A stretch of DNA of 64,000 bases from Peptococcaceae bacterium BICA1-7 (GTDB taxonomy: Bacteria > Bacillota > Desulfotomaculia > Desulfotomaculales > Desulfocucumaceae), in contig JUEB01000026.1 of assembly GCA_000802095.1 (NCBI GenBank), positions 637,042 to 701,041 on the forward strand. The letters run 5' to 3'. A program made the position numbers and the translations under genes. The notes below the pieces were generated by a model, which did no database searches, was not told the origin of the DNA, and saw nothing but the letters and a program-made list of their open reading frames with translations. This document shows, piece by piece, positions 8,687 to 17,791 of the stretch. How positions within the stretch are numbered: position 1 is the stretch's first letter; every line of letters begins with the position of its first letter.

Positions 8687-9430
8687 TCACCCGCCTATCT
8701 TTCCGGCAATGTCGCCCAGCACTTCCCTCTGGTAGTCGATCAAAAGACTTATACCTCCCGAGGCCAGGTCAATCATGCTGTTCATCTGGTCCCTGGCAAA
8801 GGACGCCTCTTCCCCTGTGCCCTGCACCTCCACAAACCTGCCGGACCCGGTCATCACTATATTCATATCCACCTCGGCGGCGGAGTCCTCGGCATAGCAG
8901 AGGTCGGCCACCGCCTGGCCGTTTACTATACCAACACTGGTGGCAGCAAGGAAATCCTTTAGGGGAAGCCTTGCCAGCTGGCCATTTTCCACCAGCTTTT
9001 GAAGTGCGTCGGCCACCGCTATAAAGGCCCCGGTGATGGACGCTGTTCTGGTGCCCCCGTCGGCCTGGATCACATCACAGTCTATCAGTACGGTCCTTTC
9101 CCCCAGCGCCTCCATGTCAACCACCGCCCTCAGGCTGCGGCCGATGAGCCTTTGTATCTCGTAAGTACGGCCCCCTATCTTGCCCCTGGCCGACTCCCTG
9201 GCGGTGCGCACTCCGGTTGCCCTGGGCAGCATGGCGTATTCCGCGGTAACCCAGCCCCCGCTTTCCTCCAGCCTGCGAAAGGCGGGCACCCTGTCCTCCA
9301 CCGAGGCTGTGCAGATAACCCTGGTGTCGCCCACCTCTATGAGCACCGATCCCTCGGCGTACTTGTTGAAGCCCCTGGTTATTTTAACCGGCCTCAGCTG
9401 TCCCGGCATTCTCCCGTCAACTCTGGTCAC
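8687..9430 (-). CDS. rph: Ribonuclease PH
   Basis: 3'-5' phosphorolytic exoribonuclease that trims tRNA 3' ends. The GTG at 9430 is preferred over upstream in-frame starts because GGGAGGT lies 5-6 nt before it and it gives the family N-terminus (V)TRVDGR. Conserved blocks: the [20 protein letters not shown] region, [44 protein letters not shown] and [15 protein letters not shown]. About 247 residues, normal length. First gene of the rph-rdgB-yfcE run. Confidence 0.96.
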   Translation of the reverse strand: MTRVDGRMPGQLRPVKITRGFNKYAEGSVLIEVGDTRVICTASVEDRVPAFRRLEESGGWVTAEYAMLPRATGVRTARESARGKIGGRTYEIQRLIGRSLRAVVDMEALGERTVLIDCDVIQADGGTRTASITGAFIAVADALQKLVENGQLARLPLKDFLAATSVGIVNGQAVADLCYAEDSAAEVDMNIVMTGSGRFVEVQGTGEEASFARDQMNSMIDLASGGISLLIDYQREVLGDIAGKIGG

Positions 9431-9551
9431 ATTAGTACCTCCCACTTCTTTTCGGCATGAAAACACCATTTAATATATTTTACATAGCAACTCCTATTTA
9501 AACCTTGTTAAAAGAATGGGGATTGGGATTTCTATTTCCTATCACATTCCC

Positions 9552-10331
9552 CTAATACACAAAGTAAGTGTCCCCCTCCACGGCTAACTCCACCTTATCG
9601 CCGTAGCCCTCGGCAGCCTGGGCCCTCAGCTTCTCCAGGTCGTATTCAGGCCAGAAGTGGGTTATAATAAGCTCCTTGGCCCTGGCCTTTCTGGCCACTT
9701 CCCCGGCCTGGCGGGCCGTCATGTGCGCATCTTTTAGATAGTCTGCGTCACTGTCCAGCCCACTGGCCTCACAGAGTAAAATATCCGCCCGCTCGGCAAA
9801 CCGTGCCAGATTTTCAGTGGGCGCGGTATCTCCCGAGTAGACTAAATAGCCCGATCCCTCCACTCCCACCGCGTACGAGGGAAGGGAGTGGCTGGTGGGC
9901 AGCAGCAGATATCGTACCGGGCCCACGTTAAAGACCCTGGCCTCCACTCCCGGCGGCACTTCTTCCAGGGGAAGGTCTTCTATATATATTCTCTCAAAGG
10001 CCTTCTGGCTGCTTCCGCATAAGGTCTCAGACACTTCCCGGGGCTCCCTGGGCAGCAGCAGGGGAACGGGACCCTGCCTGTGTGAGCCGTCCCGCATGGC
10101 CCCCTCCAGGGCGTGCCTCAGGCACTCCACGTCCGCATAGTGGTCGGGGTGCAGGTGGGTCAGCACCACCGCCCTTACTGTCCTGAAGTCAAAAAGCTTG
10201 CACAGGCTGCCAAAAGAGCCGTTCCCCATGTCCAATATCACGTTGGCGGCCCCGTCCTGCACCAGGTACCCCGAGCAGGCCCCCCCTGCCCTCGGATACG
10301 GTGCCCAGCAGCCCAAAACAGTAATCCTCAT
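9552..10331 (-). CDS. MBL-fold metallohydrolase, RNase Z-like (YhfI type)
   Basis: 259 residues with the metallo-beta-lactamase metal site: LTHLHPDHYAD (residues ~58-68), a histidine in PTSHSLPSYAVG (~146), Asp in VYSGDTAP (~170) and a terminal histidine in IITHFWPEYD (~230). The arrangement is that of the ElaC/RNase Z-like group, including YhfI of Bacillus, rather than glyoxalase II. Substrate unknown. Separated by about 120 nt from rph; repeats lie upstream. Confidence 0.85.
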   Translation of the reverse strand: MRITVLGCWAPYPRAGGACSGYLVQDGAANVILDMGNGSFGSLCKLFDFRTVRAVVLTHLHPDHYADVECLRHALEGAMRDGSHRQGPVPLLLPREPREVSETLCGSSQKAFERIYIEDLPLEEVPPGVEARVFNVGPVRYLLLPTSHSLPSYAVGVEGSGYLVYSGDTAPTENLARFAERADILLCEASGLDSDADYLKDAHMTARQAGEVARKARAKELIITHFWPEYDLEKLRAQAAEGYGDKVELAVEGDTYFVY

Positions 10332-10358
10332 ATTTCGGCCCTCCGTCTATACTTTTTG

Positions 10359-10478
10359 GTCGGAATACAGAAGTCAGAAGTCAGAATCCAGAATAGTTTC
10401 AGCCTTTCCCTCAGCCAATGATTAAAGCTCAACCCATTCTGAATTCTGAATTCTGGGTTCTGAATTCGGACCCTGAAC
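10359..10478. repeat. Intergenic CTGAATTCTG / GTATTCCGAC repeat family, copy 1
   Basis: Starts with GTCGGAATACAGAAGTCAG and ends with a run of ATTCTGAATTCTG units. The same building blocks recur at 23139, 33701, 42041, 46821 and 56977. Direct short repeats, no coding. Confidence 0.7.
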
Positions 10479-10491
10479 TCAATCCTCAAAG

Positions 10492-11469
10492 CTATTGCAG
10501 CATTTCGATAAAGGAGTCAATCCTAAGCCTGGTCCTGGCGTCGAGGCCGTTGGGCCTGTCCCCCTCCAGTGTGAGCACCGGGACGTCAAGCCTCTTCCTT
10601 ATGATCATATCCTCAATCTGCCTGTAGCAGAAGCTCTGGGCATAGTGTATTATCCCGTCTATTCTCCGCCTGGCTATTTCCCCTGTGATGTCCCGGAGCC
10701 GGTAAAAAATTCCATAGGGATATGAGTATAGCCTGTACTGCTCAATAAGGTCTTCGGTGTCAAAGGGCATGGAAAACTGGCGCTGCACCTCGTTATAGAC
10801 CACCCTGGCCCCTTTCTCCTCCAGATAGTCGTACAGGTCGTCCATTATGGGGGGCACTCCTATATATCCTATTCTTATTCTTTTCCGATCAGGCGCTCTG
10901 GACCCCAGGCCGGCCAGAAAACTGTCCACCTTTTCCTCAAAGGCCGCCGGATCCCCTTCCAGGTCGCTGCAGGATACCTGAAATAAATGATTTTCTTTAC
11001 CTGTAACAACATTCTCCTGCCAGGTTAGCCGATCTATGAGGTGCACCTTTTTTCTTATGGCCCCCAGCTCCGCGCTGGTCTTGAGCACCCCGTCCCAGCC
11101 GGTCCCCAGTCTTTCCACCAGCTTGTCCAGCTGTAGCCCAAGCAGGTCCCTGTCACGGTCAAAGGGAAAGGCAAAGGGTATTATCTCAACACCCTCCATC
11201 TCCAGTGTTTCCATCAGGGCGTGGGTGTTGCTGCAGTCACCCTGGGTAACGGCAATTATCTTTTTTATGCCTTCCCTGAGGGTGGCGCTGTATATTCCCT
11301 TGATCCACGCGCAGACATTGGCAGGGTACCCTGCCCTCTCGGCCTGGTCCACCATTCCCCCGGGGTCCCGGTCGGCTATAAAAATATTATTAAGGTCCAC
11401 CGGAACACACCCTGCAGCATACACTATTTCCGACGGCACCGTGGTGGTAATACCTATCCTCTCCGCCAT
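10492..11469 (-). CDS. 2-hydroxyacyl-CoA dehydratase-type protein (HgdB/HgdC-D family)
   Basis: 325 residues matching one subunit of 2-hydroxyacyl-CoA dehydratases: IGITTTVPSEIVYAAGCVPVDL at the N-terminus, VCAWIKG (~53), VTQGDCSNTHA (~91-101) and a C-terminal HYAQSFCYRQIEDM (~286). The conserved cysteines of these blocks usually hold a [4Fe-4S] cluster. Dehydratases need two different subunits plus an ATP-driven activator; neither is adjacent. It may therefore be a stand-alone member with another reductive role, such as double-cubane cluster proteins; that is inference. ATG at 11469 with GGGGAGGAT upstream. Confidence 0.7.
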   Translation of the reverse strand: MAERIGITTTVPSEIVYAAGCVPVDLNNIFIADRDPGGMVDQAERAGYPANVCAWIKGIYSATLREGIKKIIAVTQGDCSNTHALMETLEMEGVEIIPFAFPFDRDRDLLGLQLDKLVERLGTGWDGVLKTSAELGAIRKKVHLIDRLTWQENVVTGKENHLFQVSCSDLEGDPAAFEEKVDSFLAGLGSRAPDRKRIRIGYIGVPPIMDDLYDYLEEKGARVVYNEVQRQFSMPFDTEDLIEQYRLYSYPYGIFYRLRDITGEIARRRIDGIIHYAQSFCYRQIEDMIIRKRLDVPVLTLEGDRPNGLDARTRLRIDSFIEMLQ

Positions 11470-11685
11470 TATGCTATCCTCCCCAGTAAGTCCGCTCTCT
11501 TTATCCCCGGAAGCCGGGAGATGTTTCCTTTTAGATTATAACGGTTTGAGGAAGTGATTCCAAGACGACAGTCATTTAGAATACTTCAATATCTATAAAA
11601 AAGTAAGCTTTATGTAATATATTTTTAAGATTTGTTCTCTATATTTAAATGTAGCTATATTAAATCAATTCTGGGAGGAGATAAT

Positions 11686-11988
11686 ATGCCTGAATTTGGA
11701 ACAGCCTTTTCCGGTTTTTCTGCTGGCCGCAAACTTACCGAAGAAGAGCTGCTGCGCGCCATCAGATTTATGATCGCCGCCGAGTACGAGGCCATTCAGC
11801 TTTATATGCAGCTTGCCGAGTCAACCAATAACCAGCTGGCCGCCAGGGTCCTTAGGGATATAGCCGATGAGGAGAGAGTCCATGCGGGGGAATTTCTAAG
11901 GTTACTGAAGGAACTGGACCCGGATGAAGAAAAGTTTTATGCCGAGGGCGCGGAAGAAGTGGAAGAAATGATAGGTAAAACTGATTAA
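11686..11988 (+). CDS. Encapsulin-cargo-type ferritin-like protein
   Basis: 100 residues. ATG 11686 follows GGGAGGAG by 6 nt. The sequence has two helices with the diiron ligands: E-Y-E-A-I-Q-L-Y (residues ~35-42) and DEERVHAGEF (~66-75, an E-x-x-H motif). The order KLTEEELLRAIRFMIAAEYEA ... HAGEFLRLL ... EEVEEMIG closely resembles the ferritin-like domain at the N-terminus of the Pyrococcus encapsulin and its stand-alone relatives in Thermotoga and Clostridia, as I remember them. Such half-ferritins oxidise Fe(II) as decamers. No encapsulin shell gene is next to it; rubrerythrin follows 29 nt downstream and they probably share a transcript. Confidence 0.75.
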   Translation: MPEFGTAFSGFSAGRKLTEEELLRAIRFMIAAEYEAIQLYMQLAESTNNQLAARVLRDIADEERVHAGEFLRLLKELDPDEEKFYAEGAEEVEEMIGKTD

Positions 11989-12017
11989 AAATACTATTAA
12001 AATTGGAGGTGCTTATT

Positions 12018-12521
12018 TTGAACGGAAAAACACAGGAAAATTTAATGGCGGCATTTGCCGGTGAGTCCCAGGCCAACAGGAAGTACCTGGCCTTCGCCCA
12101 GAAGGCGGAAAAAGAGGGCAAGGACAAAATAGCCCGGCTGTTTAAGGCAGTGGCCGGGGCCGAAACCATCCACGCTTTAAAACACCTGGACACGGCTGCC
12201 AAAGTGGGCACAACCCTGGAAAATGTTAAGGCTGCTGTTGAAGGGGAAACCTATGAGTATACAAAAATGTACCCCGGCTTTATTGAGCAGGCCGAGGAAG
12301 AGGGCCATACCGCTGCGGCCAGAAGTTTTAAGCTGGCCAACTCGGCGGAGAAGGAGCATGCCCAGCTGTACCAAAAAGCCCTTGAGGCTATTGAGGCCGG
12401 GGGCGATCTTGAGGCAGATTCCTTCCACCTGTGCCCGGTGTGCGGATATGTGGCCTTAAATGAGCCGCCTGACCGCTGCCCCATATGCAATGCGGCCGGC
12501 AAGTCCTTCAAGCCTTACTAA
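12018..12521 (+). CDS. rbr: Rubrerythrin
   Basis: Non-haem diiron peroxidase that detoxifies hydrogen peroxide in anaerobes. The N-terminal four-helix bundle has GESQANRKYLAFA and AETIHALKHL; a second helix pair has HTAAARSFKLANSAEKEHAQLY. The C-terminal rubredoxin-like domain has two C-x2-C pairs (CPVCGYV, CPICNA) about 14 residues apart. The TTG at 12018 is chosen because GGAGGT lies 7 nt upstream; an in-frame TTG at 12003 has no such site. It follows the small ferritin-like gene, so the pair looks like an iron/peroxide stress operon. Confidence 0.95.
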   Translation: MNGKTQENLMAAFAGESQANRKYLAFAQKAEKEGKDKIARLFKAVAGAETIHALKHLDTAAKVGTTLENVKAAVEGETYEYTKMYPGFIEQAEEEGHTAAARSFKLANSAEKEHAQLYQKALEAIEAGGDLEADSFHLCPVCGYVALNEPPDRCPICNAAGKSFKPY

Positions 12522-12544
12522 TGAAGCACCACGCATAGAAGAGA

Positions 12545-12588
12545 GGACAGGCTGCTTCTCAAAAGCAGCCTGTCCCCTTTTTTATTCC
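12545..12588 (+). terminator. Intrinsic terminator after rubrerythrin
   Basis: Long stem GGACAGGCTGCTT ... AAGCAGCCTGTCC with a 4-5 nt loop and a following CTTTTTTATT tract, 24 nt after the rbr stop. Confidence 0.9.
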
Positions 12589-12597
12589 GTGATGTAA

Positions 12598-14682
12598 TCA
12601 GTTACCCTTAAAATATCCTGCTATTCCATCAGCTATGGAGTTTGCCGCCTTCAGGCGGAAGGATTCGTTTCCTAAAAGCTTTACCTCTTCCTGGTTGGAG
12701 AGGTAAGCCACTTCGACCAGGGCCGCCGGCACCGCTGACTTTACCAGCACCACAAAGTTTGCCTGCATAACACCCTTGTCCTGCCTCCCCAGACTTTTTA
12801 CCAGGCTGTTTTGTATACTCCTGGCCAGGCTAATGCCCTCGGCCTTTATTTCTTCCATGCCCTCCTCCGGCTCCCGCACATGATAGGTGCTGGTGCCGGC
12901 AGTGGCCCGGTTGGTAGTGGAGTTGGAGTGTATACTGACAAACAGATCGGCATCATTACGGTTGGCTATTTCAGGACGCTCATATAGATCCACGTATGAG
13001 TCCCCGGTCCTGGTCATTATAACCGTGGCCCCCTTGTCCCTCAGTATCTGGGCAGTCTTTAAGGCGATGTCCAGGTTTACCGTCTTTTCATAAAGCCCGT
13101 TGGGGCCTATGGCTCCGGGGTCGCTACCTCCGTGACCGGGGTCCAGCACTATTTTTGAGCCCGCCACCGTCATTGCCCCTCTGGGCATTAGCACCAGCTC
13201 CAATTTGTCTTCCCTGGAGGAAAGATTCTTCTGGTAAGAGACTCTGGACTTCAAGTCAAGCACCACCCTGGTCACGGCAGGATTACTCTCATACAGGCCT
13301 ATCCTTATCTTGCTCACCAGCTTTGAGTTAAGGGTTATGCTTTCCGGGCACTTACCCGGCTCAAGCCCCTGAATATCCAGCACCAGCCTGTTGCTCAGGG
13401 AGGAAATAATACTATACTTGATGGGTGTCCCGTCAGACTTTATGGTAATAATTGAATTATCTCCCTGAGACCGACCGGAAACCTGTTTTAAAACCCCATC
13501 GCTTACTATTTCAGCGGGCTTGTCCTGATCAGAAGGCTTGTCCTGCTCAACGGGCTTCTCCTCATCAGCAGGCTTACTCTGATCAGCAGAGCGCGGCGGA
13601 GGCACGTACTGACCGCCCTGGCTCCCTGCCCCCCCTGATGTGTTTTGGGGCGGCTGAGTTCCGCTGCTGCCCGGCACCAAGACGCTGTCTGAGGGAACCG
13701 CCGGGTTATTTTGCTCCTCCAGAAGCCAGGCCACCATCCACCCGGTATTTCCATCAGGCAGTTTTACCTTGTACCAGTCGGAGGATTTTTCCACAACGGT
13801 GAGCCTGTCGCCCTGCATTGCCCTGGATACCACATTGAAGCCGGTACCCGGGCCGCTCCTTATGTTTGCCTCATTTCCGCTAACCACGGCCTGGGTGGAA
13901 CTGCCGGCGGCACTGTTTGCAGGAGCCTGTGTTGTTGGGCTGGAAATCCTGGTAAGCGGTTCGTATATCCAGCCTGAAGCCAGCTTGTACCAGTTGCCGG
14001 ACTTGTCCAGGACACTGTATTTGCTTCCCTTTGCTGCCTTACTGACTACATTGAACCCGGTCCCTGGACCGCTCCTTATATTCACTAATTCACCGGTAAC
14101 CACTATCTGGCTGCCGCCGGCAGACGCCGGAGCTACCGCTCCTCCAGTCTGAACGGTCTGGGAGGGCGCTGCCTGCCTGATATCCACCAGCCAGCCGGCC
14201 ACCCAGCAGGTCAGGTTTCCTTTCCTTACCTGGTACCAGTCACCGCTTTTGGCCAGCACTGGCAGCTTTTCCCCCTGCAGAGCCTTTCCAACTATGCGGC
14301 TTCCGGTGCCCGCTCCCCCTCTGAGGTTGACAAAATCCCCCTTAACTACCGCCTGGCTGGAGCCACCAGCCCGGGAAATTTCCTCGGAGGAACCGCTTAA
14401 GGTCACCAGCCAGCCGGCCACCCAACAGGTCAGGCTCCCTTTTCTAACCTGGTACCAGTCGCCGCTTTTAGTCAGTACCTCCAGCTTTTCTCCCCGGGCA
14501 GCCTTTCCCACAATACTGTTTCCTGTAGAAGGCCCGGCCCTCAGGTTGACGGTGGATTCTTTCACTGAAGCCTGCTGCGCGGCAAGCGCTGAGGCAGGGG
14601 CCAGAAGCCACAATGCCATCACCGCTGCGAATAGGAACACTATTAAGTTGTAGATTGGCAATCGGAACTTTCTTTCGGCCAT
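12598..14682 (-). CDS. N-acetylmuramoyl-L-alanine amidase with four SH3b domains and an AMIN domain
   Basis: Secreted cell-wall hydrolase of 694 residues. Signal peptide ~1-35 (hydrophobic core then ASALAAQ). Four bacterial SH3 domains (~38-96, ~112-168, ~193-243, ~264-320), each with a VNLR/NIR-x-GP/G-G-TG start. A Pro/Asp/Lys-rich linker (~330-395) carries short KPxDQDKP repeats. Then an AMIN domain (~400-500) and an Amidase_3 domain with zinc ligands: LDPGHGGSDPGA, a Glu in EKTVNLD, VSIHSNST, and the catalytic Glu in VEVAYLSN near the end. It cuts the bond between MurNAc and L-Ala. The first two SH3b copies are very similar, so a recent duplication is likely. Divergent from the transpeptidase gene at 14899. 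Confidence 0.95.
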   Translation of the reverse strand: MAERKFRLPIYNLIVFLFAAVMALWLLAPASALAAQQASVKESTVNLRAGPSTGNSIVGKAARGEKLEVLTKSGDWYQVRKGSLTCWVAGWLVTLSGSSEEISRAGGSSQAVVKGDFVNLRGGAGTGSRIVGKALQGEKLPVLAKSGDWYQVRKGNLTCWVAGWLVDIRQAAPSQTVQTGGAVAPASAGGSQIVVTGELVNIRSGPGTGFNVVSKAAKGSKYSVLDKSGNWYKLASGWIYEPLTRISSPTTQAPANSAAGSSTQAVVSGNEANIRSGPGTGFNVVSRAMQGDRLTVVEKSSDWYKVKLPDGNTGWMVAWLLEEQNNPAVPSDSVLVPGSSGTQPPQNTSGGAGSQGGQYVPPPRSADQSKPADEEKPVEQDKPSDQDKPAEIVSDGVLKQVSGRSQGDNSIITIKSDGTPIKYSIISSLSNRLVLDIQGLEPGKCPESITLNSKLVSKIRIGLYESNPAVTRVVLDLKSRVSYQKNLSSREDKLELVLMPRGAMTVAGSKIVLDPGHGGSDPGAIGPNGLYEKTVNLDIALKTAQILRDKGATVIMTRTGDSYVDLYERPEIANRNDADLFVSIHSNSTTNRATAGTSTYHVREPEEGMEEIKAEGISLARSIQNSLVKSLGRQDKGVMQANFVVLVKSAVPAALVEVAYLSNQEEVKLLGNESFRLKAANSIADGIAGYFKGN

Positions 14683-14898
14683 CAGACACTGTACCCCTTT
14701 TAGTCAACTATATATTATGACTGACAGAAGTGACCTAAAGTTCCAAAAAAACAATTTTTTTCTACTCAAAATGACAAATAGGTCTTTTCTCCCAACCGGT
14801 GACCGGAAGTAAAAGGTAAATGAAATGTCTGCATAAAGGTCTTTTCCTGCAGGGGATAATTATAAGTAATGTATTCAGGCTGCGGAGGGAGATATATT

Positions 14899-15846
14899 TT
14901 GCAAGCATACAAAAGAACTGTTTTTTATGCCGCTATCATGTGTTTATTCTTCTTTTCCCCCGATGAGTCACTGGCTCACAGCTCCAGGGAAATAATCTGT
15001 CCTCTCAACTGTGATCAGTCCAGGGAGCTTTTCCTCAAAAACCCCCCTTTTAAAGGCGAGGATGTTATAAGCCTTCAGGCATCACTTAAGGATTTGGGCT
15101 TTTACAGCAGTCAGGGCAGCGGAGTATTCGACTCTGAGACAGAAAAGGCGGTCTCAACATTTCAGAAAAAGTTCGGGCTGGAGGCAAACGGGAGGGTACG
15201 GGACGATACCTGGGATATATTGGTCAGGGCGGTGGAAAAGCCGGAGCCCGCCGCCAATAGTCCCCCCCCCAAGGGTAAAAAAGTAATTCTAATAGATACC
15301 GGTAGGTGCACCCTGACACTTATGATTAACGGGGAGCCCTACAAGCAGTTCCCGGTAGGCCTGGGCAAGTCCGAAACACCCACCCCCATTGGAACATGGA
15401 AAGTAGTAAGAAAGGCCACCAACTGGGGGACGGGCTTCGGCACGCGCTGGATGGGCCTTAATGTGGACTGGGGAATCTATGGCATACACGGCACCAACAA
15501 GCCTTACTCCATTGGCGGGTACCAGAGCCACGGCTGCATAAGAATGCACAACCGGCACGTGGAGCAGCTTTACCCGTGGATTGATGTGGGAACTCAAGTC
15601 TTAATTGTAGGAAACCCTTTTCTTTACATGGACCCGTCCTTCAAGCTGATGCGCAAGGGGGATGTGGGGGCCACAGTAACAGAGGTACAGTCAGCCTTAA
15701 AAAGGCTGGGCTATGACATTGAGGTGGACGGTATCTGGGGTGAGGGCATGGAAAAAGTGATTATAAAGTACCGCAAGGATGTCGGCCTGCCCTTTGACAA
15801 CGCCGTAGACCGGGCGGTATACACTTCCCTGGGGTTTAAAGGGTAG
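14899..15846 (+). CDS. L,D-transpeptidase (YkuD) with peptidoglycan-binding domains at both ends
   Basis: TTG at 14899 is preferred over ATG 14869 because GGAGGG sits 9 nt before it and the product then starts directly with a signal-type segment (FYAAIMCLFFFSPDESLAHS). Domains: PG_binding_1 (~35-95), YkuD (~120-235) with IHG ... SHGCIRMHN holding the catalytic His and Cys, and a second PG_binding_1 (~245-310). It forms 3-3 cross-links or attaches proteins in the wall. Two peptidoglycan-binding modules flanking the catalytic domain are fairly unusual. Divergently transcribed from the amidase gene across a ~215-nt gap that should hold both promoters. Confidence 0.93.
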   Translation: MQAYKRTVFYAAIMCLFFFSPDESLAHSSREIICPLNCDQSRELFLKNPPFKGEDVISLQASLKDLGFYSSQGSGVFDSETEKAVSTFQKKFGLEANGRVRDDTWDILVRAVEKPEPAANSPPPKGKKVILIDTGRCTLTLMINGEPYKQFPVGLGKSETPTPIGTWKVVRKATNWGTGFGTRWMGLNVDWGIYGIHGTNKPYSIGGYQSHGCIRMHNRHVEQLYPWIDVGTQVLIVGNPFLYMDPSFKLMRKGDVGATVTEVQSALKRLGYDIEVDGIWGEGMEKVIIKYRKDVGLPFDNAVDRAVYTSLGFKG

Positions 15847-15974
15847 TAGGGCCGAAGATGCATTTCCGTTTGGTCGGAGGGGCCAGGGGGGCATTCCCTG
15901 ATGGTCGGAGACAGAAGCTTTAAAGCATTACTTACGGCTATTATACGGTCTAAAAATCTCTGTGGCTCTGAGGC

Positions 15975-15999
15975 TAAAAAGGACCGCTTTTGGCGGTCC
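15975..15999 (-). terminator. Terminator of the permease operon
   Basis: Stem GGACCGC (15981-15987) / GCGGTCC (15993-15999) with a short loop; on the minus strand it is followed by TTTTT. It lies 57 nt past the end of the permease gene, with a GTCTCCTGTCTCCTG repeat in between. Confidence 0.75.
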
Positions 16000-16007
16000 G
16001 GCTGTCT

Positions 16008-16038
16008 GTCTCCTGTCTCCTGTCTCCGGTCTCCCGAC
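16008..16038. repeat. CTCCTGTCTCCTG short tandem repeat
   Basis: Three to four 7-nt CTGTCTC units next to CCCGACAG. Related units are at 15893-15915 (GGTCGGAGACAG), 32830-32880, 33010-33050, 49080 and 57065, always between genes. Confidence 0.6.
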
Positions 16039-16055
16039 AGCAGTTTACTTCAGAA

Positions 16056-17402
16056 TTAGCTGTCTTTGTCATCGGGCCTCGGCCTCCTGCGGGACGCGGG
16101 CCTGCTGGCTCTGTGCTTTTCTTTTAAAACAGGCACCACCCTGTTTACATACCACCATAGAATTCCCAGTCCCACGGCAACCCACAGGGCCGCGTAATAG
16201 TCCTGGATAAAAACGCCCACCGCCAGCAGGGCGAAAACAATTGTGGTAAGCACCGGAATAACAGGACCCATTGGTATGGTAAACTGCCTTTCCCGGTACG
16301 CCATTTTTTTTCTTAATATAAGCACTGCAATACCGGCCAGTGAATAAACAATACACTCCGCAGCAGCGGCCATATTCACCAGCACCAGATATTTGCCGGT
16401 AAAGAGAATCAGCACTGAAAGGGTTAGCCCCACCACAAATACGGCCAGTATGGATACCCAGGGTGTCAGATAGCGCATGCTCACCTTGCTGAACACTGCA
16501 GGAAGGGCATGCTCCCGGGCAGCGGCGTAAAAGAACCTGGATACGCTTAAAAGTCCGGCGTTAAAGGTGGTTATTGAGGCTGCCAGGCTGATCACCACTA
16601 TCCAGACCACCCCGGCCTCCCCCATTACACTCCTGGCGAATAAAAGCTGCGGAATGGGCGATCCGGCCAGTTCCGACCTAGGCACGGTGGCGGCCATAAC
16701 CACTGTAAATAGCGAGTATATGATACTCAAGAGCCCCACCGCTATAAACATACCCTTTGAAATAACACGGGAGTCGGTTACCTCCTCGGCCAGTGGGGTA
16801 ACCCACTCAAAGCCCACAAAAAGAAAAACCCCCACCGCCACGGCGCTGAACAGCCCCGCTGTCCCCCCGGTTACCAGAGGGGCCTCGATGTGGTAATTTA
16901 ATTTATCCAGGCCAATAAAGGAAAGAACCATTACAGAGACCATCAGCCCGTAGGTGATAATATCCTGGAAGGCGCCGGCTATCCTTATCCCCCTTATGTT
17001 CATAAGGGTTACAGCCACCAGCATGACCACTATCCAGACCAATGAGTCCACGGCGGGCACTACATAGTTCAGTATGCTGGCCAGTATAAAGCTTTCTGCC
17101 CCCACCACTCCCATGATCACAAGCATATACAACAGAGAGACCGTCAGGGCAAATCTATCCCCGAAGGCCCTGCCGAAATACAGCCTTATCCCGGCAGCCG
17201 AAGGCAGTATGTCATTCAGCTCGGAGAAGCACATCCCCGCCCCCAGGCACAGAACCCCGGCAATAAGTATGGCCAGCCAGGCACTATCCCCGGCCAAAAA
17301 TGAGGCCACCTGCACAGCCGCCACAAAAGTAGCACTGGCCAGGGTAAGGCCAGCGCTGGTCGCCACAACGGTGCGCAGGGTAAGCACCTTTTTAAATTTC
17401 AA
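16056..17402 (-). CDS. APC-superfamily amino acid permease
   Basis: 448 residues, about 12 hydrophobic segments, starting with the APC helix 1 block TVVATSAGLTLASATF. Typical APC features are the FVGFEWVTPLAEE block in helix 6 (~200-213) and the SLAASITTFNAGLLSVSRFFYAA region near helix 8 (~275-300). The C-terminus is basic and cytoplasmic. Substrate cannot be told from sequence. TTG start at 17402 after GGGGGGAA, 1 nt past the stop of the SCP2-like gene, so the two are translationally coupled. It is the third gene of a three-gene operon (18703-16056). Confidence 0.85.
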   Translation of the reverse strand: MKFKKVLTLRTVVATSAGLTLASATFVAAVQVASFLAGDSAWLAILIAGVLCLGAGMCFSELNDILPSAAGIRLYFGRAFGDRFALTVSLLYMLVIMGVVGAESFILASILNYVVPAVDSLVWIVVMLVAVTLMNIRGIRIAGAFQDIITYGLMVSVMVLSFIGLDKLNYHIEAPLVTGGTAGLFSAVAVGVFLFVGFEWVTPLAEEVTDSRVISKGMFIAVGLLSIIYSLFTVVMAATVPRSELAGSPIPQLLFARSVMGEAGVVWIVVISLAASITTFNAGLLSVSRFFYAAAREHALPAVFSKVSMRYLTPWVSILAVFVVGLTLSVLILFTGKYLVLVNMAAAAECIVYSLAGIAVLILRKKMAYRERQFTIPMGPVIPVLTTIVFALLAVGVFIQDYYAALWVAVGLGILWWYVNRVVPVLKEKHRASRPASRRRPRPDDKDS

Positions 17403-17403
17403 T

Positions 17404-17757
17404 CTATTCCCCCCAAATTAACAATGAAATAAAATCAAGTCTTAATATATCGTCCTCCGACCCTATAATGCGCAAAGTTCCGTTCATATAGGGCTCCGTA
17501 GGGGTAATGTCCCCGAAAAACATGTCTGCCAGTATATCGCTGTTGGATATTACCGTCAGGTCAGGATCTGCTGTTTTCCCCTGGCTGAAGGAAAGATCCC
17601 CGTCCTTAAGCACCATGGTGTGCACAGATTCTATATCCTCGGCAAGAATAAGCACATTTCTGTCCCAGTCACGGTTCATCACCTTAAGCCTGGCATTTTC
17701 AGAATAAGCCCTGGCAAAGCTCTCCAGGCTCTCTGTTATCTCCTCATGTGTGGCCAT
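17404..17757 (-). CDS. SCP2 sterol-binding-like small protein
   Basis: 117 residues resembling the SCP-2 fold of small lipid-binding proteins: a beta-rich core with an acidic profile, then DLTVISNSDILADMFFGDI and PYMNGTLRIIGSEDDILRLD, matching the usual D-x-T-x-x-x-x-x-x-D-L ... G-x-L-x-V-x-G-x-x-x-x-x-L-x-L pattern. Ligand unknown. ATG at 17757 behind GGGTGAAGG. Located between a dehydrogenase-like gene and a permease in one operon, suggesting it binds the transported or processed compound; that is inference. Confidence 0.6.
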   Translation of the reverse strand: MATHEEITESLESFARAYSENARLKVMNRDWDRNVLILAEDIESVHTMVLKDGDLSFSQGKTADPDLTVISNSDILADMFFGDITPTEPYMNGTLRIIGSEDDILRLDFISLLIWGE

Positions 17758-17791
17758 CCTTCACCCTCCGTTGCACGTGTCATCAAGCATT

